A stretch of DNA of 64,000 bases from Eubacterium plexicaudatum ASF492 (lineage in GTDB: Bacteria; Bacillota; Clostridia; Lachnospirales; Lachnospiraceae), in NCBI RefSeq assembly GCF_000364225.2, contig NZ_AQFT02000001.1, positions 4,483,501-4,547,500 on the forward strand, written 5' to 3'. Below are positions 1 through 9,972 of this stretch, in pieces (the stretch's first letter is position 1; the number at the start of each line of letters is the position of its first letter). Below the pieces are notes generated by a model. It did no database searches, was not told where the DNA came from, and was given only the letters and a program-made list of their open reading frames with translations. The translations under genes and the position numbers were made by a program.

Positions 1-257
1 TCTTCTGCCTGTGTGCCCGGTTCGCTGGCTGTGGCTTCCGGTTCGTTAAAAAACAGGCTCATCTGCCCGTCAATCACATTCATTTTTTCAGAATGCCGTC
101 CGAAACGCTGTCCGCGCAGAATGGCTATCTGTTCTAGGATCAGTTCCTGGTTTTGAGTCATCCGGGCAATATTTTTCTGCAGCGAGAGTATGATCCCGAT
201 GAGTTCATCCCTGTCGGCATTATTCAGTTCATCTGCTGTATAGATCATCTTTTCCAT
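1..257 (-). CDS. tnpC: IS66 family transposase TnpC, N-terminal part
   Basis: This is the main DDE transposase of IS66 elements, cut by the window start, so only the first 85 or so residues are present. The visible part starts with MEKMIYTADELNN and has the heptad-like helical segment followed by the GQRFGRHSEK motif that typifies the IS66 transposase N-terminal (zinc-finger preceding) domain. The ATG lies at 255-257. The catalytic domain is outside the window, so activity cannot be judged. Confidence 0.85.
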   Translation of the reverse strand, partial: MEKMIYTADELNNADRDELIGIILSLQKNIARMTQNQELILEQIAILRGQRFGRHSEKMNVIDGQMSLFFNEPEATASEPGTQAE

Positions 258-524
258 ATCACAATTATAGCAGAAACAGGATATTCCTGCTGAAAAATTT
301 TTGACCGGCTTCGTCAAAATGACGACAGACTATACCGTCACAAAAGGCGCTTTCAAAGATATCGGATTATTTTTGGATTTAATTAGAAAAAAGCGCAAAG
401 CTGTTTCTGAAAGCTGCACAGGACGTTTCTGTACAGCTTTCTTCCCTGTACAGAAACGGGAAAGCGACACCGGAAAAGGGGCAGGAAATTTCTATGTTTT
501 GCACAAAACCTGTCATCATGCCTG

Positions 525-884
525 TCAGCAGGTCCTTTCCGGTGTGACTTCCTGGATCCTTCTTTTCTGCTCGACGGCAAGCCCCTGCATCAGCCATGTG
601 AACTGTTCCGGTGTGATCTCACGGGCTTCTGACGCTGTTCTTGGCCACTGAAAGCGCCCCGCTTCGAGTCTTTTATAAACAAGCACAAAGCCGTCGCCTT
701 CCCATAAAAGTCCTTTGATGCGGTCTGTCCGCCTGCCGCAGAACAGAAAAAGGCAGCCTTTTTGAAACGGGTCCAGCGAAAAATGATCCTGTACAACTCT
801 GGCCAGGCCGTCGATTCCAAAACGGAGATCCGTGTAGCCGTACGCCAGGTAAATCCGGCTGTATCGTTTTACATTACCAAGCAT
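525..884 (-). CDS. tnpB: IS66 family accessory protein TnpB
   Basis: A 119-residue protein of the IS66 Orf2-like family, needed together with TnpA for efficient IS66 transposition. Family signatures are visible: YLAYGYTDLRFGIDGLA near the N-terminus, CLFLFCGRRTDRIKGLLWEGDGF in the middle (quoted here as two parts, FLFCGRRTDRIK and LLWEGDGF), and a GRFQWP block. Length is normal for the family. It overlaps the end of tnpA by 11 bp, which suggests translational coupling. Confidence 0.88.
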   Translation of the reverse strand: MLGNVKRYSRIYLAYGYTDLRFGIDGLARVVQDHFSLDPFQKGCLFLFCGRRTDRIKGLLWEGDGFVLVYKRLEAGRFQWPRTASEAREITPEQFTWLMQGLAVEQKRRIQEVTPERTC

Positions 885-1218
885 TGGCCAGCGCCTCCAT
901 AACTTTTTGGATAAAACCTGCCGAAGCAGATTCGGTTACTTCTATGGTAATATTTCCTTTTCTGATAACCGCTGCGGCTGGTGCAGGGAGCTGCTCTTGA
1001 CAGATGTCTGCCGAAATTTCAACAAAAGGCGATGCCTGCGGGGGCTGTCCTGTATTTTCCACTGCCTTCCTGCGGAGTATTCTCAGCCAGTAATAATACC
1101 TGGACTCTTTGATATTCCTGTCATGACACCATTCCCTGACGGTCATGCCGCTTTCCATGCGTTCCTTTATGAGCACGGCCCAGCGCTCTGCGATTACATC
1201 GTGTTTTAAATCTGACAC
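874..1218 (-). CDS. tnpA: IS66 family DNA-binding protein TnpA
   Basis: A 114-residue protein with an N-terminal helix-turn-helix region (roughly residues 8-45, ERWAVLIKERMESGMTV then WCHDRNIKESRYYYWL), typical of IS66 TnpA/Orf1. It probably binds the element ends. It is the first gene of the IS66 operon. The C-terminal 50 residues are weakly conserved, as usual in this family. Call rests on sequence pattern and on the adjoining tnpB and tnpC. Confidence 0.82.
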   Translation of the reverse strand: MSDLKHDVIAERWAVLIKERMESGMTVREWCHDRNIKESRYYYWLRILRRKAVENTGQPPQASPFVEISADICQEQLPAPAAAVIRKGNITIEVTESASAGFIQKVMEALANAW

Positions 1219-1321
1219 TAACTACACCTCACTTTCAAAACTGGTATGAGTTTTCAAAGCTATGTACATGGACTGTGAAAAGTGATATAAGTTTTCACAG
1301 TTTCAATAGTAACTAATAATA

Positions 1322-1347
1322 GCCTTGAGATAGATTATTCTCAAGGC
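1322..1347. terminator. Hairpin between IS66 and DUF1016 remnant
   Basis: Perfect 9-bp inverted repeat (GCCTTGAGA / TCTCAAGGC) with an 8-base loop. There is no strong T run on either side, so it is either a weak terminator or a structural remnant at the IS66 border. Confidence 0.35.
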
Positions 1348-1455
1348 CATTATATACAAATTTCTTCTATTATGCACGGTACGCGCTTTTTACCGTTTAC
1401 CTTTAAGCGGTACATTAAAGAATCAGCTTCACACCACATTCTTAAATGCCAATAC

Positions 1456-2449
1456 TTACTCATCCTCTTCTAATAAAGGCATATTGATCAATTCCTGCAA
1501 TTTCTTTTGCAATATATTCTTATCCGGCAATTGGAGCTGATATTCTGCAACCATCATTGGAGACAATGTTCTGCTCATAGCATACTCAACCACTTCATCA
1601 TCTTTAGATGCACATAATATCATTCCAACACTCGGATTCTCATTCTCCTTTTTCTTCTGTCGATCAAGCGCTTCCAGATAAAAATCCATTTTCGATATAT
1701 ATTCTGGCTTAAATTTCCCAATTTTCAATTCAAACGCCACAAGACACTGAATCCCCGATGAAAGAACAGCAAATCGATTTTATAATCCTCGCCGCCAACC
1801 TGGACTCTGAATTCTTCATCAATAAACGTAAAGTCCCTTCCAACCTCCAGAATAAAATCCTTCATATTTTTGATCAGACCTTTTCTTAGATCAGGTTCCT
1901 TAAAGTTAGATGGCAAATCCAGAAATTCTATCACATAAGAATCCAGAAATGGATTTTCTTTCAGTCCTTTTATCGGCTCAGGTAACAGTTTTTCCTTGGA
2001 TAACATATAGCGTTCATAATATCCACTGTCAATTTGGCGGGATAGTTCTCGTGCCGAATAATTTTCTTTTATACAAAGCGTTATATAAAAATGACGCTCT
2101 TCGGGTGTTTTCGCTTTTGAAATGATAGCCAGATGGTTTGACCAGCTTATTTGTGACAACAGTGTTGTCACAAATTCATCATCTGCATAAGTTTCATAAA
2201 ATTTTTCATACGATACAGACCACGCCTATTAAATCCTTTAATTCCAGGAAAAGCATTTTGAACCTCTTCTGCGACTGTATCTATATAAGCATCCCCAAAT
2301 GATACTTTCGTTGATTCTATACTCAGGTATTCTCCCACTTTCCAATACATCTGAATCAACTCTTCATTAACTTTTTTCAGTGCATTCTGCCTTGATTGAC
2401 TAATAATCTGGATGAGATTACCTGTTGCTGAGATTTCATTTTTCATCAA
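1456..2449 (-). pseudogene. DUF1016/YhcG PDDEXK nuclease, two frameshifts
   Basis: Three consecutive reading frames together make one YhcG-type protein: an N-terminal DUF1016 part (2168-2449), a middle part with SQISWSNHL and the catalytic-domain start YKIDLLFFHR (1725-2171), and a C-terminal part with AFELKIGKFKPEY (1456-1740). The first break is in a five-A run at 2202-2206; one more A restores KKFYETYADDEFV. The second is near 1750; one more base restores GFQCLVAFELKIG. The D...ELK catalytic motif is present across the break. DUF1016 proteins are PD-(D/E)XK nucleases frequent in defence and mobile islands. Either truly broken or an assembly artefact (see the homopolymer finding). Confidence 0.8.
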
Positions 2450-2671
2450 AATCTACCACCTTTCAAACTTGTGTCAACACTGTTGTCACAAATCAACGTA
2501 TCCCATATCTATCTTATTACCCTGAACATTTACAAAACTACAATACAATTTTAACTCCTCATTATGCCAGGATTCTTTCCGTCCTGTTGCTGATTCTCTG
2601 CCATGCATTTTCCCCACTTCAATTTGTAAATCATAATTATTTGATTCTTTACACTTGTTTCTTCATTTCTT

Positions 2672-5600
2672 TTAGCTTTCTTTGCCTTGAAGTCTATGGA
2701 TTTCACCTGCTATGCTATCTCCTTCATAGATAAATACAGCCTCCCAATCACTCCACTTTATAATAGAATAATCCCCAGCATGAATTTCTTTTTCGGCATC
2801 TACCAGCCAAACAAGCTTCATCCCGGTCTTGCTAAGAAAAGTATCCAAGATATCCTTCCGAACAATAACACTGTTAACTTTTTGAGTTAAATCCGTATCA
2901 AAAGCAGCCAGCATTCCATTAGAGTCATAGTAAAACCCATCTTCCTGTTGTTGTCTCAAACTCATTGTTTCGATGAGTTTGGAACACGGCAGACTTTGAG
3001 AAATTGCATTCTCTTTTGTTGCATCGTATTCTGCTTCCCACAACAAATCTGTTGTTGCATGAAGTATTTTACCAATTTCTTTCTCAATTTCTCGTTTTCT
3101 GATTTTCTCTTCGAACTGAATCGCTGGAATTTCAAAGTCCTCTTCCCCGTCTTCCGCAAACTCTTCCTCTTTCTGCTCTTTGTCTTCAATCAAACCACCA
3201 TATTTACAAAATAAGGCCTCTATCAGAGAAATATCCGGAACTTCTATTATCTCTTTAACTGTTTCATACTCACCGGTTTTAATTTGCGCATCCACCCAAG
3301 CGTATGCATTTAATTCCTTGCAACTCGGTGACCAGGGATATTCTCTGTTAAAGACAGAAGATGTTTCATGGTGGGATGCTGTATCATGCGTAATAACAGA
3401 TTGTCCGTTTTCAGCACATCGGAAGAGCTCATCTGCCTGCTCCGGACTGACGAAATAAGCATATAACCAACTCCATACCAATAGTTTTCCTGTATTCAGG
3501 TCTTTACGCCCTGTATCACAGTACTTTGTCAAGCATATCCACTTTATCCCATGATGATCGGTCAAAATCAATGTATCTTTCAACTCATCGAAAAAGATTC
3601 CCTTAGTCTCAAGCCAGACCTCCTGTGCATCCGCCGTAGAAATATCAGCAGTTTTATTTTCTTCTTTTCCCTTAGCTGGAAGCTCATCCAATACATCGAA
3701 TTTCGGTGCAGCATCACAAGTCGTGAAGTTTTGATTCAAAGTTGGATCAAAATCTCTGACATAAAGCTCCCATGCCCCTTCAAATTGGACATCTTCTTTC
3801 ACTGAATATTTCCAAGAGTCAATCTTCTTGCAATGATCAGAAATACGAGCCAGCATATTATACAATGTAATCCATTGATACTTTTTCCCAATTCTTTCAA
3901 TCTTAATGGTCTGATTTCTACCATAGCCGCCACAATGCCGATCATGTTCTTCAAAATATTCTTCGGAAAAACCAAGTTCCGTCTGAATGTAATAGACAGC
4001 ATAATTAAATATCTTCTTGTCATCCACATCAAAGTCATGAAGCGCACTCTGGAAAACATAACGGCCAAAATCTCCATACATTCCCATGCCTTCAAATCGC
4101 ATCGAATGCATCAGCCAATACATTGCTCCATTATATTCTTTCTCCAGATAGTGTTGATCCTCTATTTCCGGTATAGGGTCAGAATTATATGGAGGTATAA
4201 TTTTTTCTCTATCTATCATACCAGTATATTCTGGATCCTCATACAGAAATCGTTCAATAATCAACCTGGCATAATCTCTTAGCAGAATATCAGGATATAC
4301 TTTTTCTTGATCAAACACTGTATGATAAACATACTCTGCTAATGTCTGAAAGCTCTTTGTATCTATTCTCTTACAGCAGGCGCCAAACACAATTCCATAT
4401 AGACGCTGAATTATATAAGGGTCATTTACTTTCTTAAACTTCGCAAGAATAATCTGACATAGATGAAAATGCTCCTTCAAAATTTCTATCATTGCTTTTG
4501 ATGTATAATCCCTCAGCCATCGATTGGATGAAGTCAAAATCCATCCAAACAAGGTCAAAAGCAGCTCTATCTGCTTTTCATTTGATATTTCGAGTTTTTC
4601 TCCTTTGTCATACATCTGAATAAGTTGTATTATTCTGTTATTATCATCCTCTGTTAGTTTATTTATATAAATTGTCCAGAGGTAATCTCTCTTATTTAGC
4701 TTATAACTTAAGAGAAAGTGATACAGAAAATCCGCATTAAATGGATGTGAAACTTTCACGCTATTTCCAATCAGCATCAGCCACAAGTCTTCCGGACTGC
4801 AGGGATATTTTTTCAATAAATCTCTAAAATGGCTTGTTGGAATATACCGAGTATCCCGCCATTGAAAAGAATCAATATACTTTGAGAAAACCTGCCATTT
4901 ATCATCGGAGTTTTCCAGGTCATCAATTATGTCTATACACTCTTCACCATACTTTGCAGCATATAATGCACAGGCATTTACAAACAAATCAATATTCCAG
5001 GAATTACCCATTTCCCCATTCTTTATTCCCAGAATTTTCTCGGATAGATATCTATGAACTTCATCTTTCGATTGGCGTTTTTTCATAATTGCTTTTGCGC
5101 AGTAATAGTCATTCATCTGATCAAAAGCAAAATATAATGTTTCCTTTCCATCAAAAATGGACTCATGAAGAATATGTTCCTTTACAAGATGACGTACAAA
5201 AGGTACCGCATTCAGTCCATATTCAGTCCAAAAAACCAGCTGTGCCAAATCCTTCTGAGAAATAAATCTTTCATCATGTGATACTAACCATTCCGCAATT
5301 TCCATAATAAGCGGACTCAAAATATCATCATCCTCTGTATACCCTTTTTGCCTCAATTCCACTCTGAGAACCCGGGAAATATTGCTATTGGCGTGTTCAA
5401 TCACTCGATCGTACAATATAGGTAAACTAACCTCTTCACCATTGTATGTTTTGCAATACAGCGTAAGGAAAAGCGGATTTGACATTTCATAGCCAAAATA
5501 TTCCAGTGGTGTAAATGGGATATTATAGTGATTCAGAAACTCTCTTGCCGCTGAGATACTGTTATCCTCAAAACCTCTATGCAGCATGGTTACAATATCT

Positions 5601-6701
5601 CCCCGACCTTCCAGAAAGGAATCCGGCAAAATCAGCTTTTCATATTCTGGTCGATAGGATAGAATCAATTTAACCATAGAGTTCTCTTTAATCTTATCTA
5701 TAATAGCAAACAAACCCGATTTCCACAGCTTTCTATTCCATGTCTCATTAAGAGCATCTATAAAAATTGGTACGATACAATTATCTCTTTCACCGATAGT
5801 TTCCAAAATATCAATCAGATCTTCAAAGCTGTAAAATAGTTAGTATATCTCCATAAAGCAACTGCTTTTCTCTTTCGGAGATTTCTATCCTGTTCGGAAG
5901 ATTTATCAATATATCTATGTCACGAATCTTACTCCCCAGTTTATGGTATTCTTTTAGGGCCTCCTCTCGCTCTTTCCGCTCCTTTTCACTGTCACAGGAA
6001 AGTATATACTGTCTATCTCTCTCTGCCTCCAGCTTTTTGTGTTCTTCTCCAAAATTATCTAAAAAGGTTGCAACAGCCAATCGAACCGTACTATTCCACT
6101 CAATAGAATGATATAGCGTTTCAATATTCACATCTGGAAGGGCTGAGACTACTTCTTCCAGTTTCCTTAAATAATCTCTTTTACTGCTTCGGTATAACAG
6201 TTCGCTTATCTCATCAAGGAGAACTGTCTTCTTCGCATTAAGATATTCTGCTGCTCTTCGATCATGAATGAATAAGGAAAGTTCATCTGAAAATACAGTT
6301 CCAACATTGAAGTCACGGTTATAGCGTTCTCCAAGTTCATCTAACATATAACTTGTGTGAGTTGTAAACCATTCCTGCTGAATCGTATGATTTCCAAAAT
6401 AGTATAAACCAAGGTAAGGATATTTGTTCCTTATGAGATCGAGAACTGCTGTATCCGTAACGAGTTGCACATCCTGATCAAAAAATTTTGCCTGAAAACC
6501 AATCCAGCGCTTGTTCGTTTCATCATAAATAGGTTCTGTTTCCAATTCATGATTATTCGGATTAGCATGGAGATACCTGAACTGCTTATTTCCAGAAAGA
6601 TTCTCATTAGCAAATAACTGACGACACAAGTCTTCGAACTTAAACCGAATCCCACGTATATCATGATTATATGTAGCAAAGCTTTCCCAGTTTATTTGCA
6701 T
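2672..6701 (-). pseudogene. Avs-like STAND NTPase with N-terminal nuclease, Walker A deleted
   Basis: The 5' part (6701-5823) encodes a nuclease-like N-terminus with an E...GFQAKFF motif (Mrr-type PD-(D/E)XK, QAK active site) and ends after SEREKQLLYGD. The 3' part (from about 5838 to 2672) reads FEDLIDILETIGER, then Walker B IVPIFIDALNE and LILSYRPEY, as in NACHT/STAND ATPases, followed by about 850 residues of helical repeats. No GxxxxGK[ST] exists in either part. In this family it should lie exactly between them, so a segment of very roughly 80-100 codons carrying Walker A is gone and the join is out of frame. Start chosen at ATG 6699-6701 behind GGATGAGGG. AVAST (Avs) proteins sense phage proteins and degrade DNA; this copy should be dead. 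Confidence 0.75.
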
Positions 6702-6917
6702 TTCAATTCCCTCATCCTTCATATAGTAAACCAATATCACTGTATCCCAAATTTGAGCCTATTCTGTTTACTGATATTGGCATATATTGTCCAATTTGCA
6801 ATTATTATACCACAGCACCTCTGAGTTTTGAAGTTCTGTTGCTTAATACCGGAAATAAAAATTGGCTTCTAGAGCCTTACTTCTACAAGCCAGCAACTGC
6901 AACACCATATACAATTA

Positions 6918-7376
6918 TCACCATTTTGTGCATACTGTTCCTATTTCCCCCATTTTACAAACGCTATGCACACAATACACTCTCAAAACCTTGTTCCATA
7001 TTACGTCCATATGGAGATAGCCAGAGAACACCCTCAATGTAGGATTGCGCTGTTGGAAGTCCTGCATATATTTATCAAGTATTTTTGCCGCAAGCTGACC
7101 GTCCTCTGTCTTTGCCCCCATATCGTCCTTGTTCCCGATTTGTAAAATAATCTCATGGAATGGCTTCTCCTGTTTGCCGAAACAGATTTTCTCATAGTAA
7201 TCATCAATCCGGCGGTCACTTCTGGCCTGCTTTTCATTGTATCGGGCGAGTGCTTCATCAAATAATTCATGGTATACGTCTTTGATATTTTCGTTGCAGT
7301 ATTCCACATTCAGACAACTCCGCTCCGGGTCAGTGTTCTTTGCATGGAACTTTCTGCGAAAGTAACGCAAAAGCAC
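6918..7376 (-). pseudogene. MobV relaxase remnant
   Basis: About 115 residues (roughly 7350-7005) match the intact MobV relaxase at 20910-22259, from AKN...ERS to VFS(G/A)(Y/H)LHMD. Both ends are lost. The start region is missing, with the sequence joining straight to the CTGCGAAAGTAACGCAAAAG block that lies upstream of the intact gene. After LHMD the frame runs into unrelated sequence, before the HxHxD-type motif seen in the intact copy (HIHIDFVPF). It is part of a decayed integrative mobilizable element lying next to its better preserved relative. Confidence 0.85.
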
Positions 7377-7621
7377 TTTTGACAGGCAAGCCTATCAAAA
7401 ATGCAACCTGCAAGCAGGTTTTGCGCCCTGCCGGGGGCTTTCCGTCCTTCGGACGGTGGGCGGCTTTTCGCCGCCTTGATACCGCCGCTTTTCGGCTTTC
7501 TCCCAACAGCGCAACATTGCAATGTCTATAATTTTTGCAACCTTGCAATCTTCAAGAGTGCAACTCCAAGACTGCAAAATTCTAATACTCTGCATTGTTG
7601 CGCTGTTACCTTGCCTGTCCG
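7377..7621. other. Non-coding block between MobV and RepA remnants, putative origin region
   Basis: This 245-bp stretch is the counterpart of 22368-22596 in the neighbouring element. Both have an inverted pair GCAACA(T/A)TGCA ... TGCATTGTTGC (here 7511-7521 and 7591-7601) enclosing further TTGCAA/TGCAA motifs, and a conserved TTGCGCCCTGCCGGGGGC block. The conservation without coding potential suggests a replication or transfer origin used by the RepA-like and MobV proteins. That function is inference. Confidence 0.45.
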
Positions 7622-8424
7622 TCACTGTTTGATTTTATCTAGTTCCCAATACCATGTATTGTTTATCCGCTTTGCCCGGACACCTAACTCTTTCTTTGCA
7701 TTTTCCAGTGTCCGCTTCGATATGCCCTGTTCGTCTGCAAGACCGAAAATCTCATTGCTCTGGATGCATTGTTTGTTTCTGCCAGTTCCCGGAGTAACCG
7801 TTTCGCTTGTTCCATTTTATTTGCTTTGGGAGCAATGCCGCCTAAGACTTCATCAGCAGTAATCTCATAATCTCCGAGCCATTGAAAACCGTCCTCCGAC
7901 AATGCAAATGCTTTTGGGTGTCCGAACGCCGCAAGGTTGTTTTTAATCTGCACCACAGCCCTTATATTTTCTTCTCCCTCAACCCTGCCGACTAAAAGAA
8001 CGCTTCTAGCGACTGCAAAGAAATCAATCGAACCCATTCCCCGGTATGCCGCTTTATTTCCTGCCGCCTTGTTCATATGCCCGACAAGGACAATCGCACA
8101 CCGGTATCTCTCTGCCAGTGCTGCTAATTTCTTTGTCATATCCCTTGCTTCGTTTGCCCGGTTCATATCCATACCGCCGCCCAAATAGGCTTGTATCGGG
8201 TCTAAAATCAACAGCTTTGCGCCTGTTTTGATAATAGCTTGCTCTAACCGTTCATCTATCATGGAAAGTGATTTTATCTTTTCATCAATGACCGAAATTT
8301 TCCCACAGTCTGCCCCCGCCTGCTCTAACCGGGGCTTTACCGTATCGGCAAGCCCGTCCTCTGCACTCTGCGACTGTATCTCCGATAATTTAATCAACTG
8401 CAATTCTGTTTTTGTTTCTTCCAT
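7622..8424 (-). pseudogene. RepA-like RecA-fold ATPase, internal deletion and frameshift
   Basis: Close relative of the intact ATPase at 22597-23577. Relative to that copy, 58 codons are removed in frame, joining SEIQSQ directly to SAEDGLADTV. The lost segment holds the whole Walker A motif (GDPGDGKTT in the intact copy). The deletion edges share CTG. Near 7765 a base is missing, so the C-terminal part (SNEIFGLADEQGIS...WYWELDKIKQ) continues in another frame to a TGA at 7622-7624. Walker B (LLILDPIQAYL) and the GHMNKAAGNKAAYRGMGS segment remain. It should not bind ATP. Confidence 0.88.
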
Positions 8425-8522
8425 AAGCCCTCCATTTCTGAAAAATCGTTGTCACTGGAAGAAACCTCTGCTATACTTGTATTGTGAGTACTGATAACAG
8501 AGGTTTTCCAGTTATCACAGTC

Positions 8523-8804
8523 CTAACAGTTGCCGCTGTCGGGGCTATTTCCTTTTTCGTTGTTAAGTAAGTCTGCCACTCTCCGTTGCTGATTAGGATA
8601 TAAATGTCCGTAGGTATTCACTGTAATGCGAATATCCTTGTGTCCTACCCTCTCTTTTATCAACAGCGGTTCTATACCCTTATTGATTAAGTACGCCACA
8701 TGAGAATGTCTAAGGTCATGTACATATGTATCTGTTTGGAAAAAATAGTATGCCCGATGTGGATAATCTGTTGACTTCATTTTATCAGTTAGACGATGAA
8801 GCAA
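8523..8804 (-). pseudogene. Tyrosine integrase C-terminal remnant
   Basis: From about 8735 down to 8523 the translation VHDLRHSHVAYLINKGIEP...NTYGHLYPNQQRRVADLLN matches the last 65-70 residues of the intact integrase at 23669-24754, including the HxxR motif, the GHKDI motif and the catalytic tyrosine in NTYGH. The first 20-25 residues of the reading frame (8804-8735) are unrelated. The upstream three quarters of the integrase, and any excisionase gene, are deleted. It marks the integrase end of the older decayed element. Confidence 0.87.
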
Positions 8805-8896
8805 GAAAGGAAGTAGTGGAAACGATACAGTTCAAATTACAGTATCACAGAGATAAAGAACGAGCAGAACAGGTAAAGCAGATTAAAGGGTGGTAA
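8750..8896 (+). pseudogene. Short C-terminal remnant, possibly of the element's regulator
   Basis: A 48-residue reading frame (MPDVDNLLTSFYQLDDEARK...EQVKQIKGW) on the plus strand, with no good ribosome site and directly abutting the truncated integrase. In the intact neighbour the plus-strand XRE regulator lies at this relative position, so this may be the tail of an equivalent regulator fused by the deletion that removed the integrase body. The sequence is helical and charged, but I do not recognise it as a specific family. A hairpin follows at once. Confidence 0.4.
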
Positions 8897-8903
8897 AAAA
8901 AGG

Positions 8904-8931
8904 CTCCAGTGAACACTTATTTTCACTGGAG
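8904..8931 (+). terminator. Rho-independent-like terminator
   Basis: CTCCAGTGAA / TTCACTGGAG inverted repeat (10 bp) followed by TTGTTT, just after the TAA of the small plus-strand frame. Confidence 0.6.
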
Positions 8932-8993
8932 TTGTTTAAATGTATTATATTTTTTCCTACGGCCCTCTAATGATATCTCTATCAATAGAGATA

Positions 8994-9407
8994 TCATACA
9001 TAATTTTTTACTACTACCGCTAACTTTGCCAATGTCTTAGCTTGACTTTTTGATAATTGAATTTCCGTTTCTGATTTTTGAAGCAACGCATGATACTCAT
9101 TTTTCCCATCTATGGGATCCGGTATAATACAAACTTTAACCAAATCACACTGTGAATCAGTTAATTGAATAACTGCTTTCAACTCCTCTCCACGCTCTCT
9201 CATCTCTTCATCAGATAACCCGTTTGTATACAAAGAATGCAGACGTTCTTCATCAGATATTATATCATTAATATTTCTGCCAGCATCTCTATCAACCGAT
9301 ACTCCTTTACTATCTTTAAATAGAGCTGATGATGGTCTACCATCTTTCATAAAAATCGGCTTACTTTTTACTCTGCGGAAAATTGCTGTCCAATCTCTTT
9401 CAACCAT
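8994..9407 (-). CDS. Hypothetical protein, third gene of an unknown cassette
   Basis: A 137-residue soluble protein that I do not recognise. Visible features are a KDGRPSSALFKDSKGVSVDRD segment (residues about 21-41, SSALF and GVSVDRD being the memorable parts), a central acidic helical stretch, and VCIIPDPIDGKNEYHALLQ near residue 95. No signal peptide or membrane helix. Its ATG overlaps the end of the upstream gene by 8 bp, so the two are almost certainly co-translated. Base composition is clearly more AT-rich than the ribosomal block, as for the rest of this accessory region. Confidence 0.65.
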   Translation of the reverse strand: MVERDWTAIFRRVKSKPIFMKDGRPSSALFKDSKGVSVDRDAGRNINDIISDEERLHSLYTNGLSDEEMRERGEELKAVIQLTDSQCDLVKVCIIPDPIDGKNEYHALLQKSETEIQLSKSQAKTLAKLAVVVKNYV

Positions 9408-9972
9408 AAAAATCTACCACCATTTGTTTCATTTTATCAGTTGCCGAAATACCTTGTAAATTAAATTCTTCCTCTCCATCAGACAGAGTATCTAAGAAAA
9501 CTTCAATCCTATCTTCATAAATTTCAAATTCCAAATAGTCTCCATTGTCCTTTTCATATTCAAACTGGATTGAGCCACAAGCAGTAGGACAAACAAATGG
9601 CTCAGCAGCCAACTGCATAACAATCTCTCTACACTTTTCAATCAATTTTGTAGAAAAGGAATTTGCACCATTACCATTCCAATTCTCCTTCAATTTTTCA
9701 ATTTCACACAGCGCTGCACTAGCCTCTACATAGTTTTTTTCTAATGAATTAATTCTAGTATATGCCATCGAATATATCTTTTCTAATTCCTCATATTTTT
9801 TACTATTATATCCAATAACACCATTCTTCATTCCTGATGTTAGCTCAAATGCATTTTCTAGTCTTTCAAAAAGACCATTCATTGCATATGTAACAATACT
9901 CTTTACCTTATATGCATCTATCTCCCATACATATGGCTGACTCAACACTGCATTATTTGATTTATAATACAT
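9400..9972 (-). CDS. Hypothetical protein with PTACGSIQFEYEK motif, second gene of an unknown cassette
   Basis: A 190-residue protein: an N-terminal helical region (1-95), then LKENWNGNGANSFS (about 94-107) and FVCPTACGSIQFEYEK (about 125-140) followed by a beta-rich LEFEIYEDRIEVFLD end. I believe this is a recurrent family of uncharacterised proteins in accessory islands, but I cannot name a function. It overlaps both neighbours (11 bp upstream, 8 bp downstream), which supports a tightly coupled three-gene operon. No membrane segment is seen. Confidence 0.65.
   Translation of the reverse strand: MYYKSNNAVLSQPYVWEIDAYKVKSIVTYAMNGLFERLENAFELTSGMKNGVIGYNSKKYEELEKIYSMAYTRINSLEKNYVEASAALCEIEKLKENWNGNGANSFSTKLIEKCREIVMQLAAEPFVCPTACGSIQFEYEKDNGDYLEFEIYEDRIEVFLDTLSDGEEEFNLQGISATDKMKQMVVDFYG

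Larger units (their letters stand above)
1..1300 (-). mobile_element. IS66-family insertion sequence, partial at window edge
   Basis: Three genes in the IS66 order tnpA-tnpB-tnpC run leftward and leave the window in tnpC. The 267 bp between tnpB and the tnpC start (258-524) hold no gene that I can support. Upstream of tnpA, two related imperfect inverted repeats (about 1238-1258 and 1270-1296, TGTGAAAA...TTTTCACA) lie where the element end or tnpA promoter should be. I could not fix the exact terminal repeat or a target duplication because the other end is outside the window. Confidence 0.8.

Noticed and set aside
301..651. 116-codon plus-strand frame in the IS66 region
   Set aside because: Overlaps the end of tnpB on the other strand; composition and residues look random, and the frame starts in the IS66 non-coding gap.
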